A stretch of DNA of 64,000 nt. It comes from Hydractinia symbiolongicarpus (Eukaryota; Cnidaria; Hydrozoa; Anthoathecata; Hydractiniidae). Positions 13,657 through 25,799 of this stretch are shown here, in pieces. The position numbers and the translations under genes are program-made. The notes beneath the pieces were generated by a model that worked only from the letters and a program-made list of their open reading frames with translations, did no database searches and had not been told where the DNA came from. Numbering within the stretch: the stretch's first letter is position 1; each line of letters starts with the position of its first letter. The stretch lies in the NCBI RefSeq assembly GCF_029227915.1, contig NC_079878.1:2358001-2422000 (forward strand). The letters are read 5' to 3'.

Positions 13657-15686
13657 GTGTGCCGGCGATTAAATTTCTTTTATTCAGCGTCCCATCAAAA
13701 ATGAAAACATTTTTAAAAACTACAAGTCTCATGCGTTTTAGTGGTGAAAAAATAATTTAAAAAATCGTTCGGGAAATCAGTTTACTCCCTGGGTACTTTC
13801 TTTATATACATTCAATTATACGGGCCAAGCCCGGGATTTACGGGAAGTCGCGGGTTGTCGTTTGCCGGCGATTAAACTTCTTTTATTCAGCGTCTCATCA
13901 AAAATGAAAACATTTTTAAAAACTACAAGTCTCATGGGCTTTAGTGGTGAAATAATAATTTATAAAATCGTTCGGGAAATGAGTTTACTCCCTGGGTACT
14001 TTCTTTGTATACTTTTGACTATACGGGCCGAGTCCGGGATTTACGGGAAATCGCAGGTTTTCGTTTGCCGGCGATTAAACTTCTTTTATTCAAAGTCTCA
14101 TCAAAAATGAAAAGATTTTTGTAAACTACAAGTCCCATGCGTTTTAGTGTTGAAAAAATAATATAAAAAATCGTTCGGGAAATGAGTTTACTCCCTGGGT
14201 ACTTTTTTTGTATACTTTTGACTATACGGACCGAGTCCGGGGTTTACGGGAAATGGGGGGTTTTCGTTTGCCGGAAATTAAGCTCCTTTTATTCAGCGTC
14301 TCATCAAAAATAAAAACATTTTTGAAAACTACAAGTCTCATGCGTTTTAGTGGTGAAAAGATAATTTAAATAATCGTTTTGGAAATGAGTTTACTCACAG
14401 GGTACTTTCTTTGTATACATTTGACTATACGGGCCAAGCCCGGGATTTCCGGAAATCGCGGGTTTTCGTTTGCCGGCGATTAAACCACTTTCATTAAGCG
14501 TCTCATCAAAAATGAAAACATTTCTAAAAATTACAAGTCTCATGCGTTTTAGTGGTAAAAAAAAAAATTTAAAAAATCGTTCGGGAAATGAGTTTACTCC
14601 CTGGCTACCTTCTTTGTATACTTTGGACTATACGGGCCGAGTCCGGGATTTACGGGAAATCGCGGGTTTTCGTGTGCCGGCGATTAAATTTCTTTTATTC
14701 AGCGTCCCATCAAAAATGAAAACATTTTTAAAAACTACAAGTCTCATGCGTTTTAGTGGTGAAAAAATAATTTAAAAAATCGTTCGGGAAATCAGTTTAC
14801 TCCCTGGGTACTTTCTTTATATACATTCAATTATACGGGCCAAGCCCGGGATTTACGGGAAGTCGCGGGTTGTCGTTTGCCGGCGATTAAACTTCTTTTA
14901 TTCAGCGTGTCATCAAAAATGAAAACATTTTTAAAAACTACAAGTCTCATGGGCTTTAGTGGTGAAATAATAATTTATAAAATCGTTCGGGAAATGAGTT
15001 TACTCCCTGGGTACTTTCTTTGTATACTTTTGACTATACGGGCCGAGTCCGGGATTTACGGGAAATCGCAGGTTTTCGTTTGCCGGCGATTAAACTTCTT
15101 TTATTCAGAGTCTCATCAAAAATGAAAAGATTTTTGTAAACTACAAGTCCCATGCGTTTTAGTGTTGAAAAAATAATTTAAAAAATCGTTCGGGAAATGA
15201 GTTTACTCCCTGGGTACTTTCTTTGTATACTTTTGACTATACGGACCGAGTCCGGGGTTTACGGGAAATGGCGGGTTTTCGTTTGCCGGAAATTAAGCTC
15301 CTTTTATTCAGCGTCTCATCAAAAATAAAAACATTTTTGAAAACTACAAGTCTCATGCGTTTTAGTGGTGAAAAGATAATTTAAATAATCGTTTTGGAAA
15401 TGAGTTTACTCACAGGGTACTTTCGTTGTATACATTTGACTATACGGGCCAAGCCCGGGATTTCCGGAAATCGCGGGTTTTCGTTTGCCGGCGATTAAAC
15501 CACTTTCATTAAGCGTCTCATCAAAAATGAAAACATTTCTAAAAATTACAAGTCTCATGCGTTTTAGTGGTAAAAAAAAAAAATTTAAAAAATCGTTCGG
15601 GAAATGAGTTTACTCCCTGGCTACCTTCTTTGTATACTTTGGACTATACGGGCCGAGTCCGGGATTTACGGGAAATCGCGGGTTTT
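13657..15686 (+). repeat. 1,015-bp tandem duplication (five monomers)
   Basis: Copies are about 13657-14671 and 14672-15686, offset 1,015. Both contain the expanded A run after TTTTAGTGGT (near 14557 and 15572) and the CGGAAATCGCGGG site with a lost base (GATTTCCGGAAATC). The second copy is followed by CGTTTGCC where the first is followed by CGTGTGCC. It overlaps the end of the 4-kb duplication and so formed after it or together with it. Confidence 0.8.
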
Positions 15687-16093
15687 CGTTTGCCGGCGAT
15701 TAAACTTCTTTTATTCAGCGTCTCATCAAAAATGAAAACACTTTTGAAAACTACAAGTCTCATGCGTTTTAGTGGTGAAAAGATACTTTAAAAAATCGTT
15801 TTGGAAATGAGTTTACTCACAGGGTACTTTCTTTGCATACTTTTGACTATACGGGCCGAGTCCGGGGTTTACGGGAAATGGCGGGTTTTCGTTTGCCGGC
15901 GATTAAACTTCTTTTAATAAGCGTCTCATCAAAAATGAAAACATTTTTGAAAACTACAAGTCTCATGCGTTTTAGTGGTGAAAATATAATTTAAAAAATC
16001 GTTTTGGAAATGAGTTTACTCACAGGGTACTTTCTTTGTATACATTTGACTATACGGGCCAAGCCCGGGATTTCCGGAAATCGCGGGTTTTCG

Positions 16094-18900
16094 TTTGCCG
16101 GCGATTAAACCACTTTCATTCAACGTCCCATCAAAAATGAAAACATTTCTAAAAATTACAAGTCTCATGCGTTTTAGTGGTAAAAAAAAAAATTTAAAAA
16201 ATCGTTCGGGAAATGAGTTTACTCCCTGGCTACCTTCTTTGTATACTTTGGAAAATACGGGCCGAGTCCGGGATTTACGGGAAATCGCGGGTTTTCGTTT
16301 GCCGGCGATTAAACTTCTTTTATTCAGCGTCTCATCTAAAATGAAAACACTTTTGAAAACTACAAGTCTCATGCGTTTTAGTGGTGAAAAAATAATTTAA
16401 AAAATCGTTCGGGAAATGAGTTTACTCCCTGGGTACTTTCTTTGTATACTTTTGACTATACGGGCCCAGTCCGGGATTTACGGGAAATCGCGGGTTTTCG
16501 TGTGCCGGCGATTAAATTTCTTTTATTCAGCGTCCCATCAAAAATGAAATCATTTTTAAAAACTACAAGTCTCATGCGTTTTAGTGGTGAAAAGATACTT
16601 TAAAAAATCGTTTTGGAAATGAGTTTACTCACAGGGTACTTTCTTTGCATACTTTTGACTATACGGGCCGAGTCCGGGGTTTACGGGAAATGGCGGGTTT
16701 TCGTTTGCCGGCGATTAAACTTCTTTTAATAAGCGTCTCATCAACAATGAAAACATTTTTGAAAACTACAAGTCTCATGCGTTTTAGTGGTGAAAATATA
16801 ATTTAAAAAATCGTTTTGGAAATGAGTTTACTCCCTGGCTACCTTCTTTGTATACTTTGGACTATACGGGCCCAGTCCGGGATTTACGGGAAATCGCGGG
16901 TTTTCGTGTGCCGGCGATTAAATTTCTTTTATTCAGCGTCCCATCAAAAATGAAATCATTTTTAAAAACTACAAGTCTCATGCGTTTTAGTGGTGAAAAG
17001 ATACTTTAAAAAATCGTTTTGGAAATGAGTTTACTCACAGGGTACTTTCTTTGCATACTTTTGACTATACGGGCCGAGTCCGGGGTTTACGGGAAATGGC
17101 GGGTTTTTTCATTTGCCGGCGATTAAACTTCTTTTAATAAGCGTCTCATCAACAATGAAAACATTTTTGAAAACTACAAGTCTCATGCGTTTTAGTGGTT
17201 AAAATATAATTTAAAAAATCGTTTTGGAAATGAGTTTACTCACAGGGTACTTTCTTTGTATACATTTGACTATACGGGCCAAGCCCGGGATTTACGGGAA
17301 ATTGCGGGTTTTCGTTTGCCGGCGATTAAACCACTTTCATTAAGCGTCTCATCAAAAATGAAAACATTTCTAAAAAATACAAGTCTCATGCGTTTTAGTG
17401 GTGTAAAAAAAATTTAAAAAATCGTTCGAGAAATGAGTTTACTCCCTGGGTACCTTCTTTGTATACTTTTGACTATACGGCCGAGTCCGGGATTTACGGG
17501 AAATCGCGGGTTTTCGTTTGCCCGCGATTAAACCACTTTCATTAAGCGTCTCATCAAAAATGAAAACATTTCTAAAAAATACAAGTCTCATGCGTTTTAG
17601 TGGTGTAAAAAAAATTTAAAAAATCGTTTTGGAAATGAGTTTACTCACAGGGTACTTTCTTTGCATACTTTTGACTATACGGGCCGAGTCCGGGGTTTAC
17701 GGGAAATGGCGGGTTTTCGTTTGCCGGCGATTAAACTTCTTTTAATAAGCGTCTCATCAAAAATGAAAACATTTTTGAAAACTAAAAGTCTCATGCGTTT
17801 TAGTGGTGAAAATATAATTTAAAAAATCGTTTTGGAAATGAGTTTACTCACAGGGTACTTTCTTTGTATACATTTGACTATACGGCCAAGCCCGGGATTT
17901 CCGGAAATCGCGGGTTTTCGTTTGCCGGCGATTAAACCACTTTCATTCAACGTCCCATCAAAAATGAAAACATTTCTAAAAATTACAAGTCTCATGCGTT
18001 TTAGTGGTAAAAAAAAAAAATTAAAAAATCGTTCGGGAAATGAGTTTACTCCCTGGCTACCTTCTTTGTATACTTTGGACTATACGGGCCGAGTCCGGGA
18101 TTTACGGGAAATCGCGGGTTTTCGTTTGCCGGCGATTAAACTTCTTTTATTCAGCGTCTCATCTAAAATGAAAACACTTTTGAAAACTACAAGTCTCATG
18201 CGTTTTAGTGGTGAAAAAATAATTTAAAAAATCGGTCGGGAAATGAGTTTACTCCCTGGGTACTTTCTTTGTATACTTTTGACTATACGGGCCCAGTCCG
18301 GGATTTACGGGAAATCGCGGGTTTTCGTGTGCCGGCGATTAAATTTCTTTTATTCAGCGTCCCATCAAAAATGAAATCATTTTTAAAAACTACAAGTCTC
18401 ATGCGTTTTAGTGGTGAAAAGATACTTTAAAAAATCGTTTTGGAAATGAGTTTACTCACAGGGTACTTTCTTTGCATACTTTTGACTATAGGGGCCGAGT
18501 CCGGGGTTTACGGGAAATGGCGGGTTTTCGTTTGCCGGCGATTAAACTTCTTTTAATAAGCGTCTCATCAACAATGAAAACATTTTTGAAAACTACAAGT
18601 CTCATGCGTTTTAGTGGTGAAAATATAATTTAAAAAATCGTTTTGGAAATGAGTTTACTCACAGGGTACTTTCTTTGTATACATTTGACTATACGGGCCA
18701 AGCCCGGGATTTACGGGAAATTGCGGGTTTTCGTTTGCCGGCGATTAAACCACTTTCATTAAGCGTCTCATCAAAAATGAAAACATTTCTAAAAAATACA
18801 AGTCTCATGCGTTTTAGTGGTGTAAAAAAAATTTAAAAAATCGTTCGAGAAATGAGTTTACTCCCTGGGTACCTTCTTTGTATACTTTTGACTATACGGC
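16094..18900 (+). repeat. Region with 1,827-bp (nine-monomer) periodicity
   Basis: TTTGCCGG followed by the rare CATTCAACGTCCC lies at 16094 and at 17921, offset 1,827. GGGTACTTTC at 16431 matches 18258 with the same offset. Rare states such as AAATCATTTTTAAA (16546, 16953 and 18373) and CATCAACAATGAAAAC (16741, 17150 and 18568) show a further 400-bp-scale duplication inside. I give the edges only approximately. Confidence 0.65.
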
Positions 18901-20286
18901 CGAGTCCGGGATTTACGGGAAAGCGCGGGTTTTCGTTTGCCCGCGATTAAACCACTTTCATTAAGCGTCTCATCAAAAATGAAAACATTTCCGCAAACTA
19001 CAAGTCTCATGCGTTTTAGTGGTGAAAAAATAATTTTAAAAATCATTCGGGAAATGAGTTTACTCCCTGGGTACTTTCTTTGTATACTTTTGATTATACG
19101 GGCCGAGTCCAGGATTTACGGGAAATCGCAGGTTTTCGTTTGCCGGCGATTAAACTCCTTTTATTCAGCGTCTCATCAAAAATGAAAACATTTTTGATAA
19201 CTACAAGTCTCATGCGTTTTAGTGGTGAAAAGATAATTTAAATAATCGTTTTGAAAATGAGTTTACTCACAGGGTACTTTCTTTGTATACATTCGACTAT
19301 ACGGGCCAAGCCCGGGATTTACGGGAAATCGCGGGTTTTCGTTTGCCGGCGATTAAACCACTTTTATTAAGCGTCTCATCAAAAATGAAAACATTTCTGA
19401 AAACTACAAGTCTCATGCGTTTTAGTGGTGAAAAAATAATTTAAAAAATCGTTCGGGAAATCAGTTTACTCCCTGGGTACTTTCTTAATATACATTCAAC
19501 TATACGGGCCAAGCCCGGGATTTACGGGAAGTCGCGGGTTGTCGTTTGCCGGCGATTAAACTTCTTTTATTCAGAGTCTCATCAAAAATGAAAAGATTTT
19601 TGTAAACTACAAGTCCCATGCGTTTTAGTGTTGAAAAAATAATTTAAAAAATCGTTCGGGAAATGAGTTTACTCCCTGGGTACTTTCTTTGTATACTTTT
19701 GACTATACGGACCGAGTCCGGGGTTTACGGGAAATGGCGGGTTTTCGTTTGCCGGAAATTAAACTTCTTTTATTCAGCGTCTCATGAAAAATAAAAACAT
19801 TTTTGAAAACTACAAGTCTCATGCGTTTTAGTGGTGAAAAGATAATTTAAAAAATCGTTTTGGAAATGAGTTTACTCACAGGGTACTTTCTTTGTATACA
19901 TTTTACTATACGGGCCAAGCCCGGGATTTACGGGAAATCGCGGGTTTTCGTTTGCCGGCAATTAAACTTCTTTTATTCAGCGTCTCATCAAAAATGAAAA
20001 CACTTTTAAAAACTACAAGTCTCATGCGTTTTAGTGGTGAAAAAATAATTTTAAAAAATCGTTCGGGAAATGAGTTTACTCCCTGGGTACTTTCTTTGTA
20101 TACTTTTGACTATACGGGCCCAGTCCGGGATTTACGGGAAATCGTGGGTTTTCGTGTGCCGGCGATTAAACTTCTTTTATTCAGCGTCCCATAAAAATGA
20201 AAGCAATTTTAAAAACTACAAGTCTCATGCGTTTTAGTGGTGAAAAAATAATATAAAAAATCGTTCGGGAAATGAGTTTACTCCCT

Positions 20287-20327
20287 GGGTACTTTCTTTG
20301 TATACATGGGAAATGAGTTTACTCCCT
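20287..20327 (+). repeat. 41-bp partial duplication
   Basis: Here both sides have ACTCCCTGGG, a type A state, unlike the earlier three. Confidence 0.88.
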
Positions 20328-20398
20328 GGGTACTTTCTTTGTATACTTTTGACTATATGGGCCGAGTCCGGGGTTTACGGGAAATGGCGGGTTTTCGT

Positions 20399-20408
20399 TT
20401 GCCGGCAA
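20399..20408. other. Perfect 10-bp palindrome TTGCCGGCAA (representative)
   Basis: Monomers with GCCGGCAATTAAAC in place of GCCGGCGATTAAAC gain a perfect 10-bp palindrome. The A state is found in many of the 244-bp units (for example near 22876, 28676, 30341, 31803, 33670 and 62714) and rarely elsewhere. No binding protein is known to me for it. Confidence 0.65.
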
Positions 20409-21289
20409 TTAAACTTCTTTTTTTCAGCGTCTCATCAAAAATGAAAACATTTTTGAAAACTACAAGTCTCATGCGTTTTAGTGGTGAAAAGATACTTTAA
20501 AAAATCGTTTTGGAAATGAGTTTACTCACAGGGTACTTTCTTTGTATACATTCGACTATACGGGCCAAGCCCGGGATTTACGGGAAATCGCGGGTTTTCG
20601 TTTGCCGGCGATTAAACCACTTTCATTAAGCGTCTCATCAAAAATGAAAACATTTCTGAAAACTACAGGTCTCATGCGTTTTAGTGGTGAAAAAATAATT
20701 TAAAAAATCGTTCGGGAAATGAGTTTACTCCCTGGGTACTTTCTTTGTATACTTTTGACTATACAGGCCGAGTCGGGGATTTACGGGAAGTCGCGGGTTT
20801 TCGTTTGCCGGCGATTAAACTTCTTTTATTCAGCGTCTCATCAAAAATGAAAACATTTTTGAAAACTACAAGTCTCATGGGCTTTAGTGGTTAAATAATA
20901 ATTTAAAAAATCGTTCAGGAAATGAATTTACTCCCTGGGTACTTTCTTTGTATGCATTCGACTATACAGGTCAAGCCCGGGATTCACGGGAAATCGCGGG
21001 TTTTCGTTCGCCGGCGATTAAACCACTTTCATAAAGCGTCTCATCAAAAATGATAACATTTCTTAAAACTACAAGTCTCATGCGTTTTAGTGGTGAAAAA
21101 ATAATTAAAAAAATCGTTCGGGAAATGAGTTTACTCCCTGGGTACTTTCTTTGTATACTTTTGACTATACGGCCCGAATCCGGGATTTACGGGAAGTCGC
21201 GGGTTTTCGTTTGCCGGCGATTAAACTTCTTTTATTCAGCGTCTCATCAAAAATGAAAACATTTTTGAAAACTACAAGTCTCATGCGTT

Positions 21290-22080
21290 TTAGTGGTGAA
21301 AAGATAATTTAAAAAATCGTTCGGGAAATGAGTTTACTCCCTGGGTACTTTCTTTGTATACTTTTGACTATACGGGCCGCGTCCGTGATTTACGGGAAAT
21401 CGCAGGTTTTCGTTTGCCGGCGATTAAACTTCTTTTATTCAGAGTCTCATCAAAAATGAAAAGATTTTTGTAAACTACAAGTCCCATGCGTTTTAGTGTT
21501 GAAAAAATAATTTAAAAAATCGTTCGGGAAATGAGTTTACTCCCTGGGTACTTTCTTTGTATACTTTTGACTATACGGACCGAGTCCGGGGTTTACGGGA
21601 AATGGCGGGTTTTCGTTTGCCGGAAATTAAACTTCTTTTATTCAGCGTCTCATCAAAAATAAAAACATTTTTGAAAACTACAAGTCTCATGCGTTTTAGT
21701 GGTGAAAAGATAATTTAAAAAATCGTTCGGGAAATGAGTTTACTCCCTGGGTACTTTCTTTGTATACTTTTGACTATACGGGCCGCGTCCGTGATTTACG
21801 GGAAATCGCAGGTTTTCGTTTGCCGGCGATTAAACTTCTTTTATTCAGCGTCTCATCAAAAATGAAAACATTTTTGAAAACTACAAGTCTCATGCGTTTT
21901 AGTGGTGAAAAGATAATTTAAAAAATCGTTCGGGAAATGAGTTTACTCCCTGGGTACTTTCTTTGTATACTTTTGACTATACGGGCCGCGTCCGTGATTT
22001 ACGGGAAATCGCAGGTTTTCGTTTGCCGGCGATTAAACTTCTTTTATTCAGAGTCTCATCAAAAATGAAAAGATTTTTGT
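21290..22080 (+). repeat. 610-bp (three-monomer) local repeat
   Basis: The rare site GGGCCGCGTCCGTGATTT occurs at about 21376, 21783 and 21986 and nowhere else that I noticed. CTTCTTTTATTCAGAGTCTC followed by AAAAGATTTTT lies at 21428 and 22038, offset 610. This points to duplication of a three-monomer unit between the two 2,477-bp copies. Confidence 0.65.
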
Positions 22081-23267
22081 AAACTACAAGTCCCATGCGT
22101 TTTAGTGTTGAAAAAATAATTTAAAAAATCGTTCGGGAAATGAGTTTACTCCCTGGGTACTTTCTTTGTATACTTTTGACTATACGGACCGAGTCCGGGG
22201 TTTACGGGAAATGGCGGGTTTTCGTTTGCCGGAAATTAAACTTCTTTTATTCAGCGTCTCATCAAAAATAAAAACATTTTTGAAAACTACAAGTCTCATG
22301 CGTTTTAGTGGTGAAAAGATAATTTAAAAAATCGTTTTGGAAATGAGTTTACTCACAGGGTACTTTCTTTGTATACATTTTACTATACGGGCCAAGCCCG
22401 GGATTTACGGGAAATCGCGGGTTTTCGTTTGCCGGCAATTAAACTTCTTTTATTCAGCGTCTCATCAAAAATGAAAACACTTTTAAAAACTACAAGTCTC
22501 ATGCGTTTTAGTGGTGAAAAAATAATTTTAAAAAATCGTTCGGGAAATGAGTTTACTCCCTGGGTACTTTCTTTGTATACTTTTGACTATACGGGCCCAG
22601 TCCGGGATTTACGGGAAATCGTGGGTTTTCGTGTGCCGGCGATTAAACTTCTTTTATTCAGCGTCCCATAAAAATGAAAGCAATTTTAAAAACTACAAGT
22701 CTCATGCGTTTTAGTGGTGAAAAAATAATATAAAAAATCGTTCGGGAAATGAGTTTACTCCCTGGGTACTTTCTTTGTATACATGGGAAATGAGTTTACT
22801 CCCTGGGTACTTTCTTTGTATACTTTTGACTATATGGGCCGAGTCCGGGGTTTACGGGAAATGGCGGGTTTTCGTTTGCCGGCAATTAAACTTCTTTTTT
22901 TCAGCGTCTCATCAAAAATGAAAACATTTTTGAAAACTACAAGTCTCATGCGTTTTAGTGGTGAAAAGATACTTTAAAAAATCGTTTTGGAAATGAGTTT
23001 ACTCACAGGGTACTTTCTTTGTATACATTCGACTATACGGGCCAAGCCCGGGATTTACGGGAAATCGCGGGTTTTCGTTTGCCGGCGATTAAACCACTTT
23101 CATTAAGCGTCTCATCAAAAATGAAAACATTTCTGAAAACTACAGGTCTCATGCGTTTTAGTGGTGAAAAAATAATTTAAAAAATCGTTCGGGAAATGAG
23201 TTTACTCCCTGGGTACTTTCTTTGTATACTTTTGACTATACAGGCCGAGTCGGGGATTTACGGGAAG
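22027..23267 (+). repeat. Right copy of the 2,477-offset block
   Basis: It is the partner of 19550-20790. The copy ends abruptly at GGGAAG (23262-23267), where the array jumps to a unique junction. The junction marks the right-hand edge of the amplification. Confidence 0.82.
22764..22804 (+). repeat. 41-bp partial duplication
   Basis: Partner of 20287 at offset 2,477. Confidence 0.88.
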
Positions 23268-23290
23268 TAGTTTAGTAGAGTTTACTCCCT
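23211..23290 (+). repeat. 80-bp aberrant unit with a unique junction
   Basis: Normal sequence stops at GGGAAG (23267). Then TAGTTTAGTAG follows, and normal sequence resumes at AGTTTACTCCCTGGG. Two GGGTAC anchors are thus only 80 bp apart. I found this join only once. The filler resembles scrambled AGTTTA/TTTAGTGG monomer sequence, as expected from an imprecise repair event; that origin is inference. Confidence 0.8.
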
Positions 23291-25799
23291 GGGTACTTTC
23301 TTTGTATACTTTTGACTATACGGCCCGAATCCGGGATTTACGGGAAGTCGCAGGTTTTCGTTTGCCGGCGATTAAACTTCTTTTATTCAGCGTCTCATCA
23401 AAAATGACAACATTTTAAAAACTACAAGTCTCATGGGCTTTAGTGGTGAAATAATAATTTAAAAAATCGTTTGCGAAATGAGTTTACTCCCTGGGTACTT
23501 TCTTTGTATACTTTTGACTATACGGGCCGAGTCCGGGATTTACAGGAAATCGCAAGTTTTCGTTTGCCGACGATTAAACTTCTTTTATTCAGAGTCTCAT
23601 CAAAAATGAAAATATTTTTGTAAACTACAAGTCCCACGCGTTTTAGTGGTGAAAAAATAATTTAAAAAATCGTTCGGGAAATGAGTTTACTCCCTGGGTA
23701 CTTTCTTTGTATACTTTTGACTATACGGGCCGAGTCCGGGGTTTACGGGAAATGGCGGGTTTTCGTTTGCCGGCGATTAAACTTCTTTTATTCAGCGTCT
23801 CATCAAAAATGAAAACATTTTTGAAAACTAAAAGTCTCATGCGTTTTAGTGGTGAAGAGATAATTTAAAAAATCGTTTTGGAAATGAGTTTACTCACAGG
23901 GTACTTTCTTTGTATACATTTGACTATACGGGCCAAGCGCGGGATTTACGGGAAATCGCGGGTTTTCGTTTGCCGGCGATTAAACCACTTTCATTAAGCG
24001 TCTCATCAAAAATGAAAACATTTCTAAAAAATACAAGTCTCATGCGTTTTAGTGGTGTAAAAAAAATTTAAAAAATCGTTCGGGAAATGAGTTTACTCCC
24101 TGGGTACCTTCTTTGTATACTTTTGACTATACAGCCGAGTCCGGGATTTACGGGAAATGGCGGGTTTTCGTTTGCCGGCGATTTAACTACTTTCATTAAG
24201 CGTCTCAGCAAAAATGAAAACATTTCTGCAAACTACAAGTCTCATGGGCTTTAGTGGTTAAATAATAATTTAAAAAATCGTTCGGGAAATGAGTTTACTC
24301 CCTGGGTACTTTCTTTGTATACTTTTGACTATACGGCCCGAATCCGGGATTTACGGGAAGTCGCGGGTTTTCGTTTGCCGGCGATTAAACTTCTTTTATT
24401 CAGCGTCTCATCAAAAATGAAAACATTTTAAAAACTACAAGTCTCATGGGCTTTAGTGGTGAAATAATAATTTAAAAAATCGTTTGCGAAATGAGTTTAC
24501 TACCTGGGTACTTTCTTTGTATACTTTTGACTATACGGGCCGAGTCCGGGATTTACAGGAAATCGCAAGTTTTCGTTTGCCGGCGATTAAACTTCTTTTA
24601 TTCAGAGTCTCATCAAAAATGAAAATATTTTTGTAAACTACAAGTCCCACGCGTTTTAGTGGTGAAAAAATAATTTAAAAAATCGTTCGGGAAATGAGTT
24701 TACTCCCTGGGTACCTTCTTTTTATACTTTTGACTATACGGCCGAGTCCGGGATTTACGGGAAATCGCGGGTTTTCGTTTGCCGGCGATTTAACTACTTT
24801 CATTAAGCGTCTCATCAAAAATGAAAACATTTCTGCAAACTACAAGTCTCATGCGTTTTAGTGGTGAAAAAATAATTTAAAAAATCGTTCGGGAAATGAG
24901 TTTACTCCCTGGGTACCTTCTTTGTATACTTTGGACTATACGGGCCGAGTCCGGGATTTACGGGAATTCGCGGGTTTTCGTTTGCCGGCGATTAAACTTC
25001 TTTTATTCAGCGCCTCATCAAAAATGAAAACATTTTGAAAACTACAAGTCTAATGCGTTTTAGTGGTGAAAAAATAATTTAAAAAATCGTTCGGGAAATA
25101 AGTTTACTCCCTGGGTACTTTCTTTGTATACTTTTGACTATACGGGCCCAGTCCGGGATTTACGGGAAATCGCGGGTTTTCGTGTGCCGGCGATTAAATT
25201 TCTTTTATTCAGCGTCCCATCAAAAATGAAAACATTTTTAAAAACTACAAGTCTCATGCGTTTTAGTGGTGAAAAGATACTTTAAAAAATCGTTTTGGAA
25301 ATGAGTTTACTCACAGGGTACTTTCTTTGCATACTTTTGACTATACGGGCCGAGTCCGGGGTTTACGGGAAATGGCGGGTTTTCGTTTGCCGGCGATTAA
25401 ACTTCTTTTAATAAGCGTCTCATCAAAAATGAAAACATTTTTGAAAACTACAAGTCTCATGCGTTTTAGTGGTGAAAAGATAATTTAAAAAATCGTTTTG
25501 GAAATGAGTTTACTCACAGGGTACTTTCTTTGTATACATTTGACTATACGGGCCAAGCCCGGGATTTACGGGAAATCGCGGGTTTTCGGTTGCCGGCGAT
25601 TAAACCACTTTCATTAAGCGTCTCATCAAAAATGAAAACATTTCTAAAAAATACAAGTCTCAGGCGTTTTAGTTGTGTAAAAAAAATTTAAAAAATCGTT
25701 CGAAAAATGAGTTTACTCCCTGGGTACCTTCTTTGTATACTTTTGACTATACGGCCGAGTCCGGGATTTACGGGGAATCGCGGGTTTTCGTTTGCCGGC

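Larger units (their letters stand above)
10497..14527 (+). repeat. Large tandem duplication, copy 2 (about 4.03 kb)
   Basis: It follows copy 1 with no gap. It contains an extra 203-bp monomer between about 11590 and 11800, carrying GGGGCAAGCGCGGG; a close relative of that unit is also present near 4950. Single-base differences from copy 1 are few (for example near 10410 and 14092). Copies diverge at 14528, where TTACAAG replaces CTACAAG. Confidence 0.85.
19550..20790 (+). repeat. Left copy of a 1.24-kb block repeated at offset 2,477
   Basis: It matches 22027-23267 base for base apart from rare changes. It includes CATTTTACTATAC, a 204-bp monomer with an extra T in ATAATTTTAAAAAATCG, a 41-bp insertion at 20287 and the palindromic TTGCCGGCAA unit at 20399-20408. 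The intervening 20791-22026 carries different monomers. Confidence 0.82.

Noticed and set aside
14557-14570. A-run expansion after TTTTAGTGGT as a separate microsatellite
   Set aside because: It is only an 11-12-base A run in a few related monomers (also near 15572, 16182 and 18010), explained as slippage in the A/T block and copied by duplication.
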